Assembly: GCA_947095585.1 (NCBI GenBank)
Contig: OX352764.1
Location: 72,125,536 to 72,189,535, forward strand
Direction: 5' to 3'
DNA length: 64,000 nt
From: Nephrocerus scutellatus
Taxonomy: Eukaryota; Arthropoda; Insecta; Diptera; Pipunculidae
This document shows positions 19,485 through 31,233 of the stretch, piece by piece; the first letter of the stretch is position 1; every line of letters starts with the position of its first letter. The position numbers were made by a program, and so were the translations under genes. A model generated the notes under the pieces. It was given only the letters and a program-made list of their open reading frames with translations, was not told the origin of the DNA and ran no database searches.

Positions 19485-20816
19485 ATTTTCCAATAGGACA
19501 CTGCTGCCACTGTGCAAGGCAGATGTACAAATCTTGGACTATTCCAACTCCCAGCTGATTAAGATCAACGCGGGACGTGCAATATTACAGAATGGATCAT
19601 TAACGATCATCCATTTGATCGAGATAGAAACTTACGAAAAAATACTTAACGATCTGGAAGCTATGCTAGGATCATATGTTGCAAAGTAAAATCAAAACGA
19701 CAACAAACGAATTATTATTAATAAAATATTAATGAATAAAATAAACGAATTAACAAATGCGACAAATAATCTACTTAGAATTTTTAAGGAAAAAGTAAAA
19801 ATAGTAATGTAATAATCATGAGAATCAAATATAAATTAGATAGAATCAAAGAAGAAATAATTAATGTAGCGTACGCCATCCATTGGGCAAAAGCAACTCT
19901 TTCATTCTATCCAACACCGAAATAAATATAACAGACAAAATTTTAAAAATCGAAAATATTCCATACAATAATATTGACGAGGCATTAGAATTTGCTGAAA
20001 TTAAAATCGCTTCAAACGATAAAGATTTAATATATATTTTAAGTTTTACAACCACAAATGTGGAAACATATAATCGATCAATAATAAAGCCAGTCAAAAT
20101 TAAGAAAGTTATAAATAAAATAAATGTTGATTCAATTATAAAATGCAATAAGGAAATATATGGTATATCAAAAAAATGTAAAGCTTATAACAGTAGTAAT
20201 AGTAATATTATAAACCTAATAAACTCATCATGCATCCCAAGGCTAGTAAAAAGTCAAGCAGCTAACTGCACTATCATCAACAATGAACATGTCCCAGAAA
20301 TAGAAGAAGTCTCACCAGGAATCTTGCTGCTAAGCCAATTCAACGGTCCAGTGATTATCAACAATGAAACCATGATGCTCGAAGGCACTTTTATCATCAA
20401 GCACCATCGAGGTCAACAGAAAGGCAATCATAGCTAAAGAAGTTACCCAATATCAACCCCTACCGGCAATACTGCAACCATCCTACAAGCAAACTAAAAT
20501 AGAAGAAGTATTATCGCTTGAGATGATTAAAGAACTATACGTCAACAGCACAGAAGAAATCAGCTCACTCGAAAACAAACACAAATTCCACTTATCGATA
20601 AACATCATCCTGATTATTACTCTCTTGGCAGTCATTACGTTCGCATACAGAAGATCAGATGGCCGAAGTCATAAACTTGGAGACACAGTTTTGACTATAA
20701 ACAATCCAGCGTTAAAAACTGTTGGTATTGAAGATATACCTCATCTGGTAACGTCAACAACAACTCACGAAGACGTAAAATGGCGCCCAACGTGGGGCCC
20801 GAAGGGTTTTTTTTGA
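19485..20816 (+). pseudogene. env: Env-like gene remnant of the Osvaldo-like element (monomer 1)
   Basis: Downstream of integrase are broken frames resembling insect gypsy-type envelope proteins. A 5' part lies at about 19500-19690. A 184-codon frame (19883-20437) has several N-x-S/T sites and an EEVSPGILLLSQF-type ectodomain segment near its end. A 97-codon frame (20523-20816) has a membrane segment NIILIITLLAVITFAYR followed by a cytoplasmic tail. Frameshifts separate the parts, and the furin-site/fusion-peptide region is not recognisable. Such proteins act at the cell surface as fusion glycoproteins; this copy is non-functional. Confidence 0.6.
20781..20798 (+). promoter_or_regulatory. Perfect tRNA-Lys(CTT) primer-binding sequence inside the env 3' end
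   Basis: TGGCGCCCAACGTGGGGC is an exact 18-base complement of the tRNA-Lys(CTT) 3' end plus CCA. It lies in frame in the env C terminus (encoding WRPTWG), which stops shortly after. It is better conserved than the site at the expected 5' position of the same monomer. Confidence 0.6.
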
Positions 20817-20956
20817 CACTAGTCAAAATTCCTTTGGGTTCCACACGACTTTTTTTCGTTTTCCAGCTCCAATAGTGGAGCTAGATGACTCGTTTTCGCT
20901 CGGAAATCAAAGCAGGTTTCTGTAGTCTCAAATGACCATCACTGTGGTTGGCACTA

Positions 20957-21602
20957 TCATATGCTACGAGTATTTCTGAGATTGTGACGCATGCCACAAA
21001 TCGGATTTGTCGCATGAGATATATGATAATAATTTTCCTCCAATGCAGGAAAAGCCGAATGATCGGGCTTGTCCCTTCAAAGTAAGGGTGGGCTCAAGGC
21101 CAATAACCTCGCCCATAAAAAAAACTTTTATTACGTCCCTTCTATAAAAGGTATAAATATATATATATATGATTAAAGAACTATACGTCAACAGCACAGA
21201 AGAAATCAGCTCACTCGAAAACAAACACAAATTCCACTTATCGATAAACATCATCCTGATTATTACTCTCTTGGCAGTCATTACGTTCGCATACAGAAGA
21301 TCAGATGGCCGAAGTCATAAACTTGGAGACACAGTTTTGACTATAAACAATCCAGCGTTAAAAACTGTTGGTATTGAAGATATACCTCATCTGGTAACGT
21401 CAACAACAACTCACGAAGACGTAAAATGGCGCCCAACGTGGGGCCCGAAGGGTTTTTTTTGACACTAGTCAAAATTCCTTTGGGTTCCACACGACTTTTT
21501 TTCGTTTTCCAGCTCCAATAGTGGAGCTAGATGACTCGTTTTCGCTCGGAAATCAAAGCAGGTTTCTGTAGTCTCAAATGACCATCACTGTGGTTGGCAC
21601 TA
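20957..21602 (+). repeat. Middle monomer, deleted to 646 bp
   Basis: The first 200 bp (20957-21156) equal the monomer head (12704-12903). Then comes ATATATATATAT (21157-21168), and 21169-21602 equals the monomer tail (20523-20956), including the env membrane segment and the primer-like site at 21427-21444. It is a third monomer that lost about 7.6 kb internally, with a TA-repeat junction. Confidence 0.95.
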
Positions 21603-21691
21603 TCATATGCTACGAGTATTTCTGAGATTGTGACGCATGCCACAAATCGGATTTGTCGCATGAGATATATGATAATAATTTTCCTCCAATG

Positions 21692-22040
21692 CAGGAAAAG
21701 CCGAATGATCGGGCTTGTCCCTTCAAAGTAAGGGTGGGCTCAAGGCCAATAACCTCGCCCATAAAAAAAACTTTTATTACGTCCCTTCTATAAAAGGTAT
21801 AAGCTTAACATTATCTGATAAAGCCAAGTATATGGGTCTTATTTTGAACAGTAAGCTAAGCTGGAAACCTAACATACAAGACAGATTTCGTAAAGCCACA
21901 GTGGCACTCTTCTTATGCAAAAAAGCCATTGGTAGCAGATGGGGTCTCCAAACCCATATAACTCATTGGCTGTATACAGCGGTAGTAAGACGGTGTTTAT
22001 TCTACAAACAATTTTCTTTTGTTAGGATCCAGAAACATGG
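21692..22040 (+). pseudogene. Non-LTR RT thumb fragment (monomer 3)
   Basis: This is the same LINE scrap as at 12793-13141 (KYMGLILNSKLSWK, KKAIGSRWGL motifs). A head portion of it also lies in the deleted middle monomer up to 21156. Confidence 0.7.
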
Positions 22041-22130
22041 ATAGGTAAGTATTTTATCAAAATAATAGTATTTGTTACAATGAATAACAAATTAAATTTG
22101 TTCAAAAGATTTGTCAACAAAAAAGTCATT

Positions 22131-22685
22131 AGTACTGGTAGTAGACAAGATCTCAAAATGCATCCAAGATCCTTTTTTGGGTGGATAGTATTTCTCAATG
22201 CTTAAAACAATTCTTTTATGATAATTATATACCACTAGTTGGATTTAATTGAACTTGCAACAGGCGGAGCTGCCGTAATGGCACGTGAAAAAAATGGTGT
22301 TCAAGCTAAATTGAAAAAAGACTATTTTTAAATGAAGTGTACATGTCATTCTTTACATTTGTGTTTATCTTATGCTTGTAAAAAACTTCCGGTAGAAATC
22401 AAAAACTTTGCCGAAATATGTACAAAGTTTCAAGAGAATTAATGAGTTTAAGGAAATTAAGATAAACAGAATCATCGAACAATCGAACACAAAAGTTTAT
22501 TTTTTGTTTCTATCATATATTTTAAAAATTATAAATTTATAAACGATTTAAACAACGAGTTTCAATCCGAGTTAGCCTACCGTATTTATATGAGAACTTT
22601 GAATCAAATGTCAATTTAGTATAAATTTTTAGTATTAAGTATGAGTATTTATTTTATTAATAACGTCTATTTAAGAAACATTTCT
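22131..22685 (+). pseudogene. hAT transposase-derived block, copy 3
   Basis: The third copy of the 555-bp unit, duplicated with the monomer. One substitution (T to A at 22623) separates it from the copy at 13232. Confidence 0.6.
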
Positions 22686-24539
22686 ATAAATCTAAGGAAC
22701 CATTGCCCCGTTGACGACAGAGCCCGGAATTAGCTCGATTTAATACATTCGGGCCTCCGCAACTTCAATTCAAGTGGGAAAATACAATTTCGCGAATAGT
22801 CATGCCTAGGTGTTACAGGCATTGCTAACAGAACGATAGGAGGGCATATGCCTCCCGACGCCTGAAGGAAAATGAGTTTTGCGTATCGTTCCGTATAACC
22901 TGCTTTTTGTGGGTATAACCTGCTTTTTGTGGTGTTAAGAAGAAGTTTCCCGTTGGATTTGAACGCTTCTCACAGTCAATCGTTGCTAAATTTTGTATTG
23001 GGGTACAGTCAGATCAAAGCCCCGCTACTCATCGAGTTCCCGAAGAATTTTCGTGATGGCGTCCCTCTGCGAAGCTGTATTGGTGATCAAATTCGTATAC
23101 CTATACGTATATAGTTTAGTAGTAAAATTTAAAGTAACGTAAATTGTTGAGTTGGTACAACTGTACTTAATGAAAGTAGTTCGTACCACAAGTTTTCAAG
23201 TTATATCGATATGTCCTACAAGAAGGAAAACAAAACTGTCCAGTCGGGTCTATACAATCTATTTTTTTATGGTTACAGCTCATTACTTACTCATTAAATC
23301 AAAAAAAAATCTATATATATGAGTTCCAAACTTTCGTGATTGTACGATTGTAGGCATGAATCTAATAAATAATTGTTCTTTCAAACAGCTGGATTCTGCC
23401 CACATCGACAGCGCTGACGACATGGACGGACTTCGCAATTGCAAGTAAGTGTTTTTATTTTATTTACTCTAATTGAACATATGCCTCCCCAAGAGTCGGT
23501 AAAGTCTTGTACTGAATATTGGCTTTCGCATAAATTTTTTTGTTGGTTATCTCGATTTCAAGGGCTTGGAACCCACATAAGTATTAGATCTGACTCAGTG
23601 GTAGGCGTTAGTGATGCCTTAATTTAGTCGACCTATAAGGGTCTCGATGTTTATTAAGTTTTGCTCTTTAATAGCAAGTAATATACCTTTTCTATGACAG
23701 ATTTGTTTTCTTTGCTAAATGGAAAACCATATATATTCTTTTGGTGGTAGACCAATAACGGTATTAATTTGTAAAATGGAGACCTTCTCTAAGTTTTTTT
23801 TGTATACCGATAAATACAAAATATTAAATTAGTTAAATCAAAACAATCTTTATCTTTATTCCCTTGTAATAGAAATTGTGCTAAATCGAACCATGGAGGT
23901 TTAATTGTGTAATAAAGATTTTAGATTTCTATTGATATTATTTGATATTAATAGATAGCTATATATATTAATAGATAGCTATATATATATTCCTTTTAAG
24001 TGACCGTTATGGGTCTGGGTTATGTCATATGAATATCCTTAGTTTCTTTTTACTGTACTGCATAGGTACATTTTATTTTCCTTGGAACCTAACGATATAG
24101 ATTTTGGCTGTAACTTAATTAGTAGTTCTGTAACGATATCTTATACGGTTTTGGTAATAATGGTAATGGTAATCATAATAATGCTTGAAATAAATTGTTA
24201 TTTTTTTGTATAAATTACCGAAAATGAGTGTGTAGATTCATTTACTTTTTCCCTCCAACACAGGTAGTGTCAAGGTCGACGGGGGTTGATACAACAAGGG
24301 GGTCTGTTACCATCAAAGGCTCATGGAAGGGTGGGTTAAGAGTGAAGGGGGAACGTGGGAAGACCCTACCCCCTACCTCTCCCCCTCCCCAGACCTCTTC
24401 CTCTACCTACCACTCTTTTCTGCCCTCGTCCAGTAGCATGATACTTAATCATCCATCCAGCGCCTCGTCTGAGGTAGCTTTTCGCTTTCCTATTTTTTTA
24501 TTTTCTATATGTTTCAATGGCACGTATATTAATTTTTTT
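22686..24539 (+). other. Long non-coding leader (monomer 3)
   Basis: Copy of 13787-15640 with the same exon-like islands (CGACAGCGCTGACG at 23406-23419). Two of the three monomer differences I noticed are here (23668, 24107). Confidence 0.4.
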
Positions 24540-24828
24540 TGTAATGGACCCGGTAACAAGCTGCATCCAAGAACCCACCCCACGACACGACGAGCTTGTA
24601 GTGGTAACCACGCGTGCCACAGGGATGTAGCTCCAAGAAGGGAGGGTGTTAAAAAAAACCCTCAAAGCTTTTCCTAGGTAAAACGTACCTAAGAAAACAA
24701 CATCCATTCAACCTTTACAGAAATGATACCCAACGTGGGGCAGCGAAGCTTTCTCCAAGCTGCACCATTGTGGGGCATCCAGGAGTAAGGTCGACAGGTC
24801 GTTCTATCACCGCAAAATAACCATTACA
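24540..24828 (+). repeat. Candidate short LTR (monomer 3)
   Basis: Copy of 15641-15929, again bounded by TGTAATGG and CCATTACA. Confidence 0.35.
24724..24741 (+). promoter_or_regulatory. Upstream tRNA-Lys-like primer sequence (monomer 3)
   Basis: Copy of the 15825 site, TGATACCCAACGTGGGGC. Confidence 0.45.
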
Positions 24829-24838
24829 TATTTTTTTT

Positions 24839-24856
24839 TGGTGCCCAACGTGGGGC
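24839..24856 (+). promoter_or_regulatory. Primer-binding site, tRNA-Lys(CTT) type (monomer 3)
   Basis: Copy of the 15940 site, one mismatch to the tRNA-Lys(CTT) complement. Confidence 0.65.
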
Positions 24857-24998
24857 AGCGCGAAACTCGTTTCTTCTGGTCGTGTTTGGCGCATTCGAAA
24901 TGCTGTAAAAAAATAATAATGAAAATTAGGCAGTTGAGTGTAGCTGAATCAATGAACAGGGGCACGACCAGAAGTTGTGTTTAGTGGTCAAATTTTAC

Positions 24999-25759
24999 GT
25001 ATGGGGATAAATGAAGTCGGGGGATTGATAAAGATGTTCGATCCACAACAAGATCGAAAATTATCGGCGGCATCATGGGTGCACCATATCGATAATCTAA
25101 AGATAAATTATAACTGGGATCATCAAAGTTTAATGCTATATGCATCGCTTCGATTATCGGGTCCAGCACGTTTTTGGTACACAAGTATCCAAAACGAAAT
25201 AAGAACATGGGACAATTTCAAAATAGAGTTGATAGAGTAGAGTTTTCCACAGTGTGACGATGATGGTGAAGTATTATTTAAAATAATGTCCCGAAAACGG
25301 AAAGTTGACGAGTGTGTAGAAAATTATTTTCATGAAATTGTTAGTTTGGGAAAACAAATCACCCTTAACGATAAAGCTATTATAAGATACATCATTTCGG
25401 AATTAGAGAATGAACATTTGAAAGACGTACTGATAGCCTCGAAATGTGTTGACTTAAACGATTTGCTACGACAAATTAAAACTTACAAATCGGTAAACAG
25501 TCAATTAGAGAAAAGGAATAAAATTTCGAATGTATCAAAAAGGGTTTCAAACAACCAGTCCATTCGATAATATAAAACAGACTCACTTTCCGACACGCCA
25601 CCATTATGAGAGTGATAGAACCAAAAGAAACCCAAGAAACAAGAAATGACATGACTTTCGTTGTTTCAACTGACGTGATACAAACCATTTGGCAAATAAT
25701 TGGCCCTAAGAAAATGAGAATTTGTTTGAATTGTAAAATTAAAAATTAATTGCTAAAGA
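24999..25759 (+). pseudogene. gag: Gag of the Osvaldo-like element (monomer 3)
   Basis: Copy of 16100-16860, with the same TAG inside the capsid region (25238) and the same decayed zinc knuckles. No lesion has been repaired or added that I can see. Confidence 0.65.
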
Positions 25760-26200
25760 TTGCAAATTAAGCCAAATGGCGATAAAAAGTCTAGAATCAT
25801 TCCCAAAAGAAAAATAATTGCAGAGTTGAATTTACAAAACACATACTCTCTAGAACTGACAGTAGTAGACGACGATTCACAGGATTATCCTGTTATCATT
25901 GGACGTAACCTATTCGATAGATCAGATGTTGAAATAACTAAATCATTTAATACATTTCAAGTCATGAAAAAGCAAAAAATTATGAATGTTGGTCAAATTT
26001 ATGGCGTGATTTGTCATAGTGAAGTCAATTTTAACTCAAATCTAGATGACCATGTAACTGAGACGATACTGAAAATATTAAATAAATATCGGAAAGCGGT
26101 AGCAATAACATTAGATGAAATCGGTAGGACCGATTTAGTGGAAATGAAAATAGAATTGAGAGAGGACAAAATCGTCACTTACTGGCCTTATAAAGTGTAA
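25760..26200 (+). pseudogene. pol: Protease end and RT start (monomer 3)
   Basis: Copy of 16861-17301, carrying the GRNLFDRSDVEI protease segment and truncated at the Helitron junction. Confidence 0.65.
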
Positions 26201-27064
26201 TGGAAGGAATAAATGCAACGAAGAAGATTGCAATGTCGGCTGCGGAACGAAAGAAAGCTTATCGTAAATGAAATGAAAACGTCGAGCAGCCTGAGCCTGT
26301 GCCATCTTCTTCTAACCAAGCAAAATTGACTTCACATTCAATGGAAGGAACAATTGCAACGAAGAAGATTGCAATGTCGGCTGCGGAGCGAAATAAAGCT
26401 TATCGAGAGAAAAAAAGCAGAACGCATCCTGAGCCGGTGCCGTCTACTTCGAACGTAGCGACATTGACTTCACATGCAATGGAAGAAATAAATGCAACGA
26501 AGAAGATTGCAATGTTGGCTGCGGAGCGAAGTAAAGCTTCTCGTAAAAGAAAGCAGAACGTCGAGCAACCTGAACCGATGCCGTCTACTTCGAATGAAGC
26601 GACATTGACAAATGAAGTGATATCTACACGAGAAACGCGCGTGTTTTACAACGAATGCGAAAACATAACTGCTATCAACAAAGGGCAAAACTGGGAAAAC
26701 AAGTGGGCTCATTCGAATGAACGTTTCAAAACGAAATTCACCGATAACCAATTCGGACACAATTGTTCGGTGTGCGATAGGTTGTGGTTTCATAAAGACT
26801 TGACGCCAGCAACGTCAAAACACATTGAAGCATTTATTAACTGACATAATCCGAAAAATGTACAACTGACTTATTGACCAATTAGATATAATAAGGTCAA
26901 AATATCTTCTTTGTTCTAACTGTAAACGTTCTTTGTTCAGTGGTAAGATGCCTAGTTTGGCAAAAGTAAACGGATTCATGTATCCAGAGAGACCTGACCA
27001 CCTGCCTACTCCCGATCCCATTAGCGAACATTTGATTTCACCACGAAGAATACAACTACGAGTT
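26200..27064 (+). pseudogene. Helitron N-terminal fragment (monomer 3)
   Basis: Copy of 17301-18165, with three AAER-type coding repeats, the FGHNCSVCDRLWF block and the GKMPSLAKVNGF block. Confidence 0.75.
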
Positions 27065-28383
27065 AAAATATAAGCCTGGAAGATCCAACGTTGTTGCCGA
27101 TGCATTGTCAAGACCACCTAGAACTAACCAAATAAATTCCCTCACAGCAACCCAACACAGTGACAGAAGTTCTGGTCAAGACCTAATCCAAATCTCAGAC
27201 GTACCCATAAATGTATTCAAAAAATTTTCTACGAGTAGGAAATACCCCAGCATATGAATTTCAAATAGTCTTTCCCACATATCACTGACACATTATAACA
27301 GAAACCGAATACACTCAGGAAAAAATAATAAATATCCTTAAGAAGCATCTAAATCCTTCAGTCACTAATGGAATTAATACAGAAGAAAGAATATTAGGCA
27401 TAGTTCAGGAAATATATCCACCACATTTTACGAGAAAAATAGTCACTGACCTAACTGATCAAAACCTACAACAGGAAGAAATATTAAAAGAACATAACCG
27501 TGCTCATCGAAATGCTCGCGAGAAATAACAAAAATTTTACCCTCATATGAAATCCAAAATAGAGAAAATCACGAATCTCTGTAGAATCTGCAAGGAACAC
27601 AAGTATGACAGACACCCGAACAAACCTGAAATACAACCTACTCCAATTCCCGAATATCCTGGACAAATTATCCACGTAGATATCTATTTTCCTGATAAAA
27701 AAATTATATTAACTGCAATAGATAAGTTTTCCAAATACGCTTTAGTTAAACTATTAAAGTCAAGAGCCTCGAAGGATATTAAATCGTCTCTTAGAGAATT
27801 GATATTAGCCTTTGAAATTCCTCAAACCATAGTTATGGATAACGAAAAATCTTTAAGTTCTAATTCTATAACTTTCATGTTAGAAAATATGTTTAACATA
27901 AAAGTATTTAAATCACCCCCTTATACCAGTTCAGCAAATGGTCAAGTTGAAAGATTTCATTCAACTCTTTCAGAATTAATTCGATGTCTTAAAACAGACA
28001 ATGCCCATTGCACATTTTCAGAATTATTAGACAAATCTATTTACGAATACAACCGATCCGTACATTCGACTACAGGTAAAAAACCTATTGACATATTTTT
28101 TGGTAGACAATTACTCAATAACCCAGAAGAGCTTGCAGACGTAAGACAAGATAATATCCAAAAAATACAAAACACACAACAGAACGACTTAGAATACCAC
28201 AATAGAAAGAGAAGATCTTTGAAAACGTACTCTGTAGCAGAAATCATTTATGTCAAAAAAAACAAAAGAATAGGAAGCAAACTTAACCCTAGATACAAAA
28301 AAGAAGTTGTACCTGAAGATAAAGATTCAACGATCATAACTCAGTCAGAAAGAACTGTCCATAAAAGTCTCATAAAAAACTAA
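27064..28383 (+). pseudogene. pol: RNase H end and integrase (monomer 3)
   Basis: Copy of 18165-19484. The integrase DDE core frame (27547-28383) is intact, while the HHCC finger is broken by the same stop. Confidence 0.75.
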
Positions 28384-29715
28384 ATTTTCCAATAGGACAC
28401 TGCTGCCACTGTGCAAGGCAGATGTACAAATCTTGGACTATTCCAACTCCCAGCTGATTAAGATCAACGCGGGACGTGCAATATTACAGAATGGATCATT
28501 AACGATCATCCATTTGATCGAGATAGAAACTTACGAAAAAATACTTAACGATCTGGAAGCTATGCTAGGATCATATGTTGCAAAGTAAAATCAAAACGAC
28601 AACAAACGAATTATTATTAATAAAATATTAATGAATAAAATAAACGAATTAACAAATGCGACAAATAATCTACTTAGAATTTTTAAGGAAAAAGTAAAAA
28701 TAGTAATGTAATAATCATGAGAATCAAATATAAATTAGATAGAATCAAAGAAGAAATAATTAATGTAGCGTACGCCATCCATTGGGCAAAAGCAACTCTT
28801 TCATTCTATCCAACACCGAAATAAATATAACAGACAAAATTTTAAAAATCGAAAATATTCCATACAATAATATTGACGAGGCATTAGAATTTGCTGAAAT
28901 TAAAATCGCTTCAAACGATAAAGATTTAATATATATTTTAAGTTTTACAACCACAAATGTGGAAACATATAATCGATCAATAATAAAGCCAGTCAAAATT
29001 AAGAAAGTTATAAATAAAATAAATGTTGATTCAATTATAAAATGCAATAAGGAAATATATGGTATATCAAAAAAATGTAAAGCTTATAACAGTAGTAATA
29101 GTAATATTATAAACCTAATAAACTCATCATGCATCCCAAGGCTAGTAAAAAGTCAAGCAGCTAACTGCACTATCATCAACAATGAACATGTCCCAGAAAT
29201 AGAAGAAGTCTCACCAGGAATCTTGCTGCTAAGCCAATTCAACGGTCCAGTGATTATCAACAATGAAACCATGATGCTCGAAGGCACTTTTATCATCAAG
29301 CACCATCGAGGTCAACAGAAAGGCAATCATAGCTAAAGAAGTTACCCAATATCAACCCCTACCGGCAATACTGCAACCATCCTACAAGCAAACTAAAATA
29401 GAAGAAGTATTATCGCTTGAGATGATTAAAGAACTATACGTCAACAGCACAGAAGAAATCAGCTCACTCGAAAACAAACACAAATTCCACTTATCGATAA
29501 ACATCATCCTGATTATTACTCTCTTGGCAGTCATTACGTTCGCATACAGAAGATCAGATGGCCGAAGTCATAAACTTGGAGACACAGTTTTGACTATAAA
29601 CAATCCAGCGTTAAAAACTGTTGGTATTGAAGATATACCTCATCTGGTAACGTCAACAACAACTCACGAAGACGTAAAATGGCGCCCAACGTGGGGCCCG
29701 AAGGGTTTTTTTTGA
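28384..29715 (+). pseudogene. env: Env-like remnant (monomer 3)
   Basis: Copy of 19485-20816, with the same split frames and the same C-terminal membrane segment (29422-29715 frame). Confidence 0.6.
29680..29697 (+). promoter_or_regulatory. Perfect tRNA-Lys(CTT) primer sequence in the env 3' end (monomer 3)
   Basis: Copy of 20781-20798, an 18 of 18 match. Here the sequence after the monomer end (29856) is unique and may preserve the original right flank. Confidence 0.6.
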
Positions 29716-29855
29716 CACTAGTCAAAATTCCTTTGGGTTCCACACGACTTTTTTTCGTTTTCCAGCTCCAATAGTGGAGCTAGATGACTCGTTTTCGCTC
29801 GGAAATCAAAGCAGGTTTCTGTAGTCTCAAATGACCATCACTGTGGTTGGCACTA

Positions 29856-31233
29856 TCGTGGTGTCGGAGGTGATTATGAACAATTCCTTTAAATTCATTT
29901 TAGTTCTATCATCGATGTTTCGTTCATTATTTTAATTTTAATTTCTGATATATTGGATAAATAAACAGCAGTGTCACCATGACACTAATTAAACTTTTTT
30001 GGTTTTGTCTGTTGAGCGTAGAGGGGGTGCCCAGTGGTCATTTGGAATCACAGGTAATTTGGTGTATGACAGCCGAATTCTCGACCAATGTCCCAGGGGT
30101 TACTCAAACTCACCCGGAATTGTCGGTGAGCCGTCGATTGACTGGTAGTCACCTGACCGACGATTCATGGTCAATTCCATCTCACGCTGTTTTCGCCGGG
30201 CTTTGTTTTCATCAACACCTTCGGTACGGATCTGGATGGTGTAATAGCGGAGTTGCAGGAAATGCTGAAGTTAAGACGGCATACCTGACCAACCACCTAC
30301 TAAACCGATCAACGGCCCTAACGAAGACTAGCTATCCCTTTAATATTCCCTATCAATTCTCGGACATCCGGAATCGCAAGTAATCTAGCGTACGACGGCC
30401 GGAGACTTGCCCGATGTCACTAGTTAATCGATTTTTTTTTGAAAATTTTCAAGAGTAAATCTTACTCTGTTTGCCTATGACCTTTTGGAACTGCCTATGG
30501 CTGACCTGGAATTTGCAGACACAGAGACCTTGGGTCATACCTGACTGGTTACGCCCCAGCAGTTCGAATAAGGGTAAACTTAAAATCCACTATTCCCTTT
30601 TTTTTTTTTTATTTTTGGCTCTCCATGAAAAGTGAACGGAATCTCAATGGTGGTCTGGTTAGTTTAATTTGATAAACGTTATAAAATTGCACGCTTGAAC
30701 GGCTAAGAAATTAATGGAGTCTAGTCTCCAGACTCGGGTTAGTTTCGAACTTAGGTTCTGGTACATATGTGGTCTTAATATTACCAGAGAATATTGTGGC
30801 CGCCTTGGTTGCCTAGGGCGAGAGAGTGAGAAAGAGAGTGAACGAGAGAGAGAGAGGCGCTGTTTAACTCATTGTGAATACAATTAGTTGGTTTTATTTT
30901 CTAGGGTGTTATCCTTCTTATTTCATCGTCATTTTTTTTTGCTTGCTTGGTTGGTATTATCAATTCAGTAAAAGATAAATTTATATGGGATGGACCCATG
31001 CCTTTGAATTGACATTATCATAGAACTAATACAGTTCCATATATATATTATTTGTTGCGATATTGCTCGTGAAGGAGCCTGGTTTATTCATTGCTCTTAA
31101 AAATTTTGTGATTATAATTCCTTTGCTGTGACCGAATTCGATCCTCCAAACGGAGTCACCTTTTGTTTAGCATACTTTAAATAAGTTACACGCGTCCTGA
31201 CTTATTCAGTGTTACATTTAATATCGCGTTAGA
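29856..31233 (+). other. Leader/LTR-like region upstream of the RING-Gag element
   Basis: The region holds an AATAAA near 29960 and a 134-codon frame (29979-30383). That frame begins with a hydrophobic, signal-like peptide (MTLIKLFWFCLLSVEG) and crosses a donor-like CAG|GTAATTT at 30052. There are T runs and a GA-rich tract (30819-30859, GAGAGAGTGAGAAAGAGAG). A GAGGGGGTG island near 30018 resembles 38655. I could not identify an LTR boundary or primer-binding site for the element. The 29979 frame shows no further homology and may be fortuitous. Confidence 0.35.
30819..30859 (+). repeat. GA-rich microsatellite
   Basis: Imperfect (GA)n tract of about 40 bases. In flies such tracts can bind GAGA-type factors. 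No function is claimed. Confidence 0.7.

Larger units (their letters stand above)
12704..20956 (+). repeat. Composite tandem monomer, copy 1 (8,253 bp)
   Basis: The whole segment recurs at 21603-29855 with an offset of 8,899 bp. I noticed only three substitutions while comparing (13724/22623, 14769/23668, 15208/24107). The monomer contains a LINE RT scrap, the 555-bp hAT block, a long leader with an LTR candidate, an env-bearing gypsy element and a Helitron fragment. Between the two full copies lies a 646-bp deleted copy. Confidence 0.95.
21603..29855 (+). repeat. Composite tandem monomer, copy 3 (8,253 bp)
   Basis: This is a near-identical copy of 12704-20956. It ends exactly where unit identity stops; from 29858 the sequence is unique. 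All internal stops and frameshifts of copy 1 that I checked are present here, so the duplication occurred after the elements had decayed. Confidence 0.95.

Noticed and set aside
20957..21602. 646-bp segment between full monomers considered as a shared LTR of tandem gypsy elements
   Set aside because: Its two parts equal the head and tail of the monomer, including LINE and env sequence. It does not start TG or end CA and has no LTR signals.
29979..30383. Open frame with a signal-like N terminus, considered as a secreted or env protein
   Set aside because: No further domain, it crosses a donor-like site, and it lies in leader-like DNA. Kept only as a note in the region entry.
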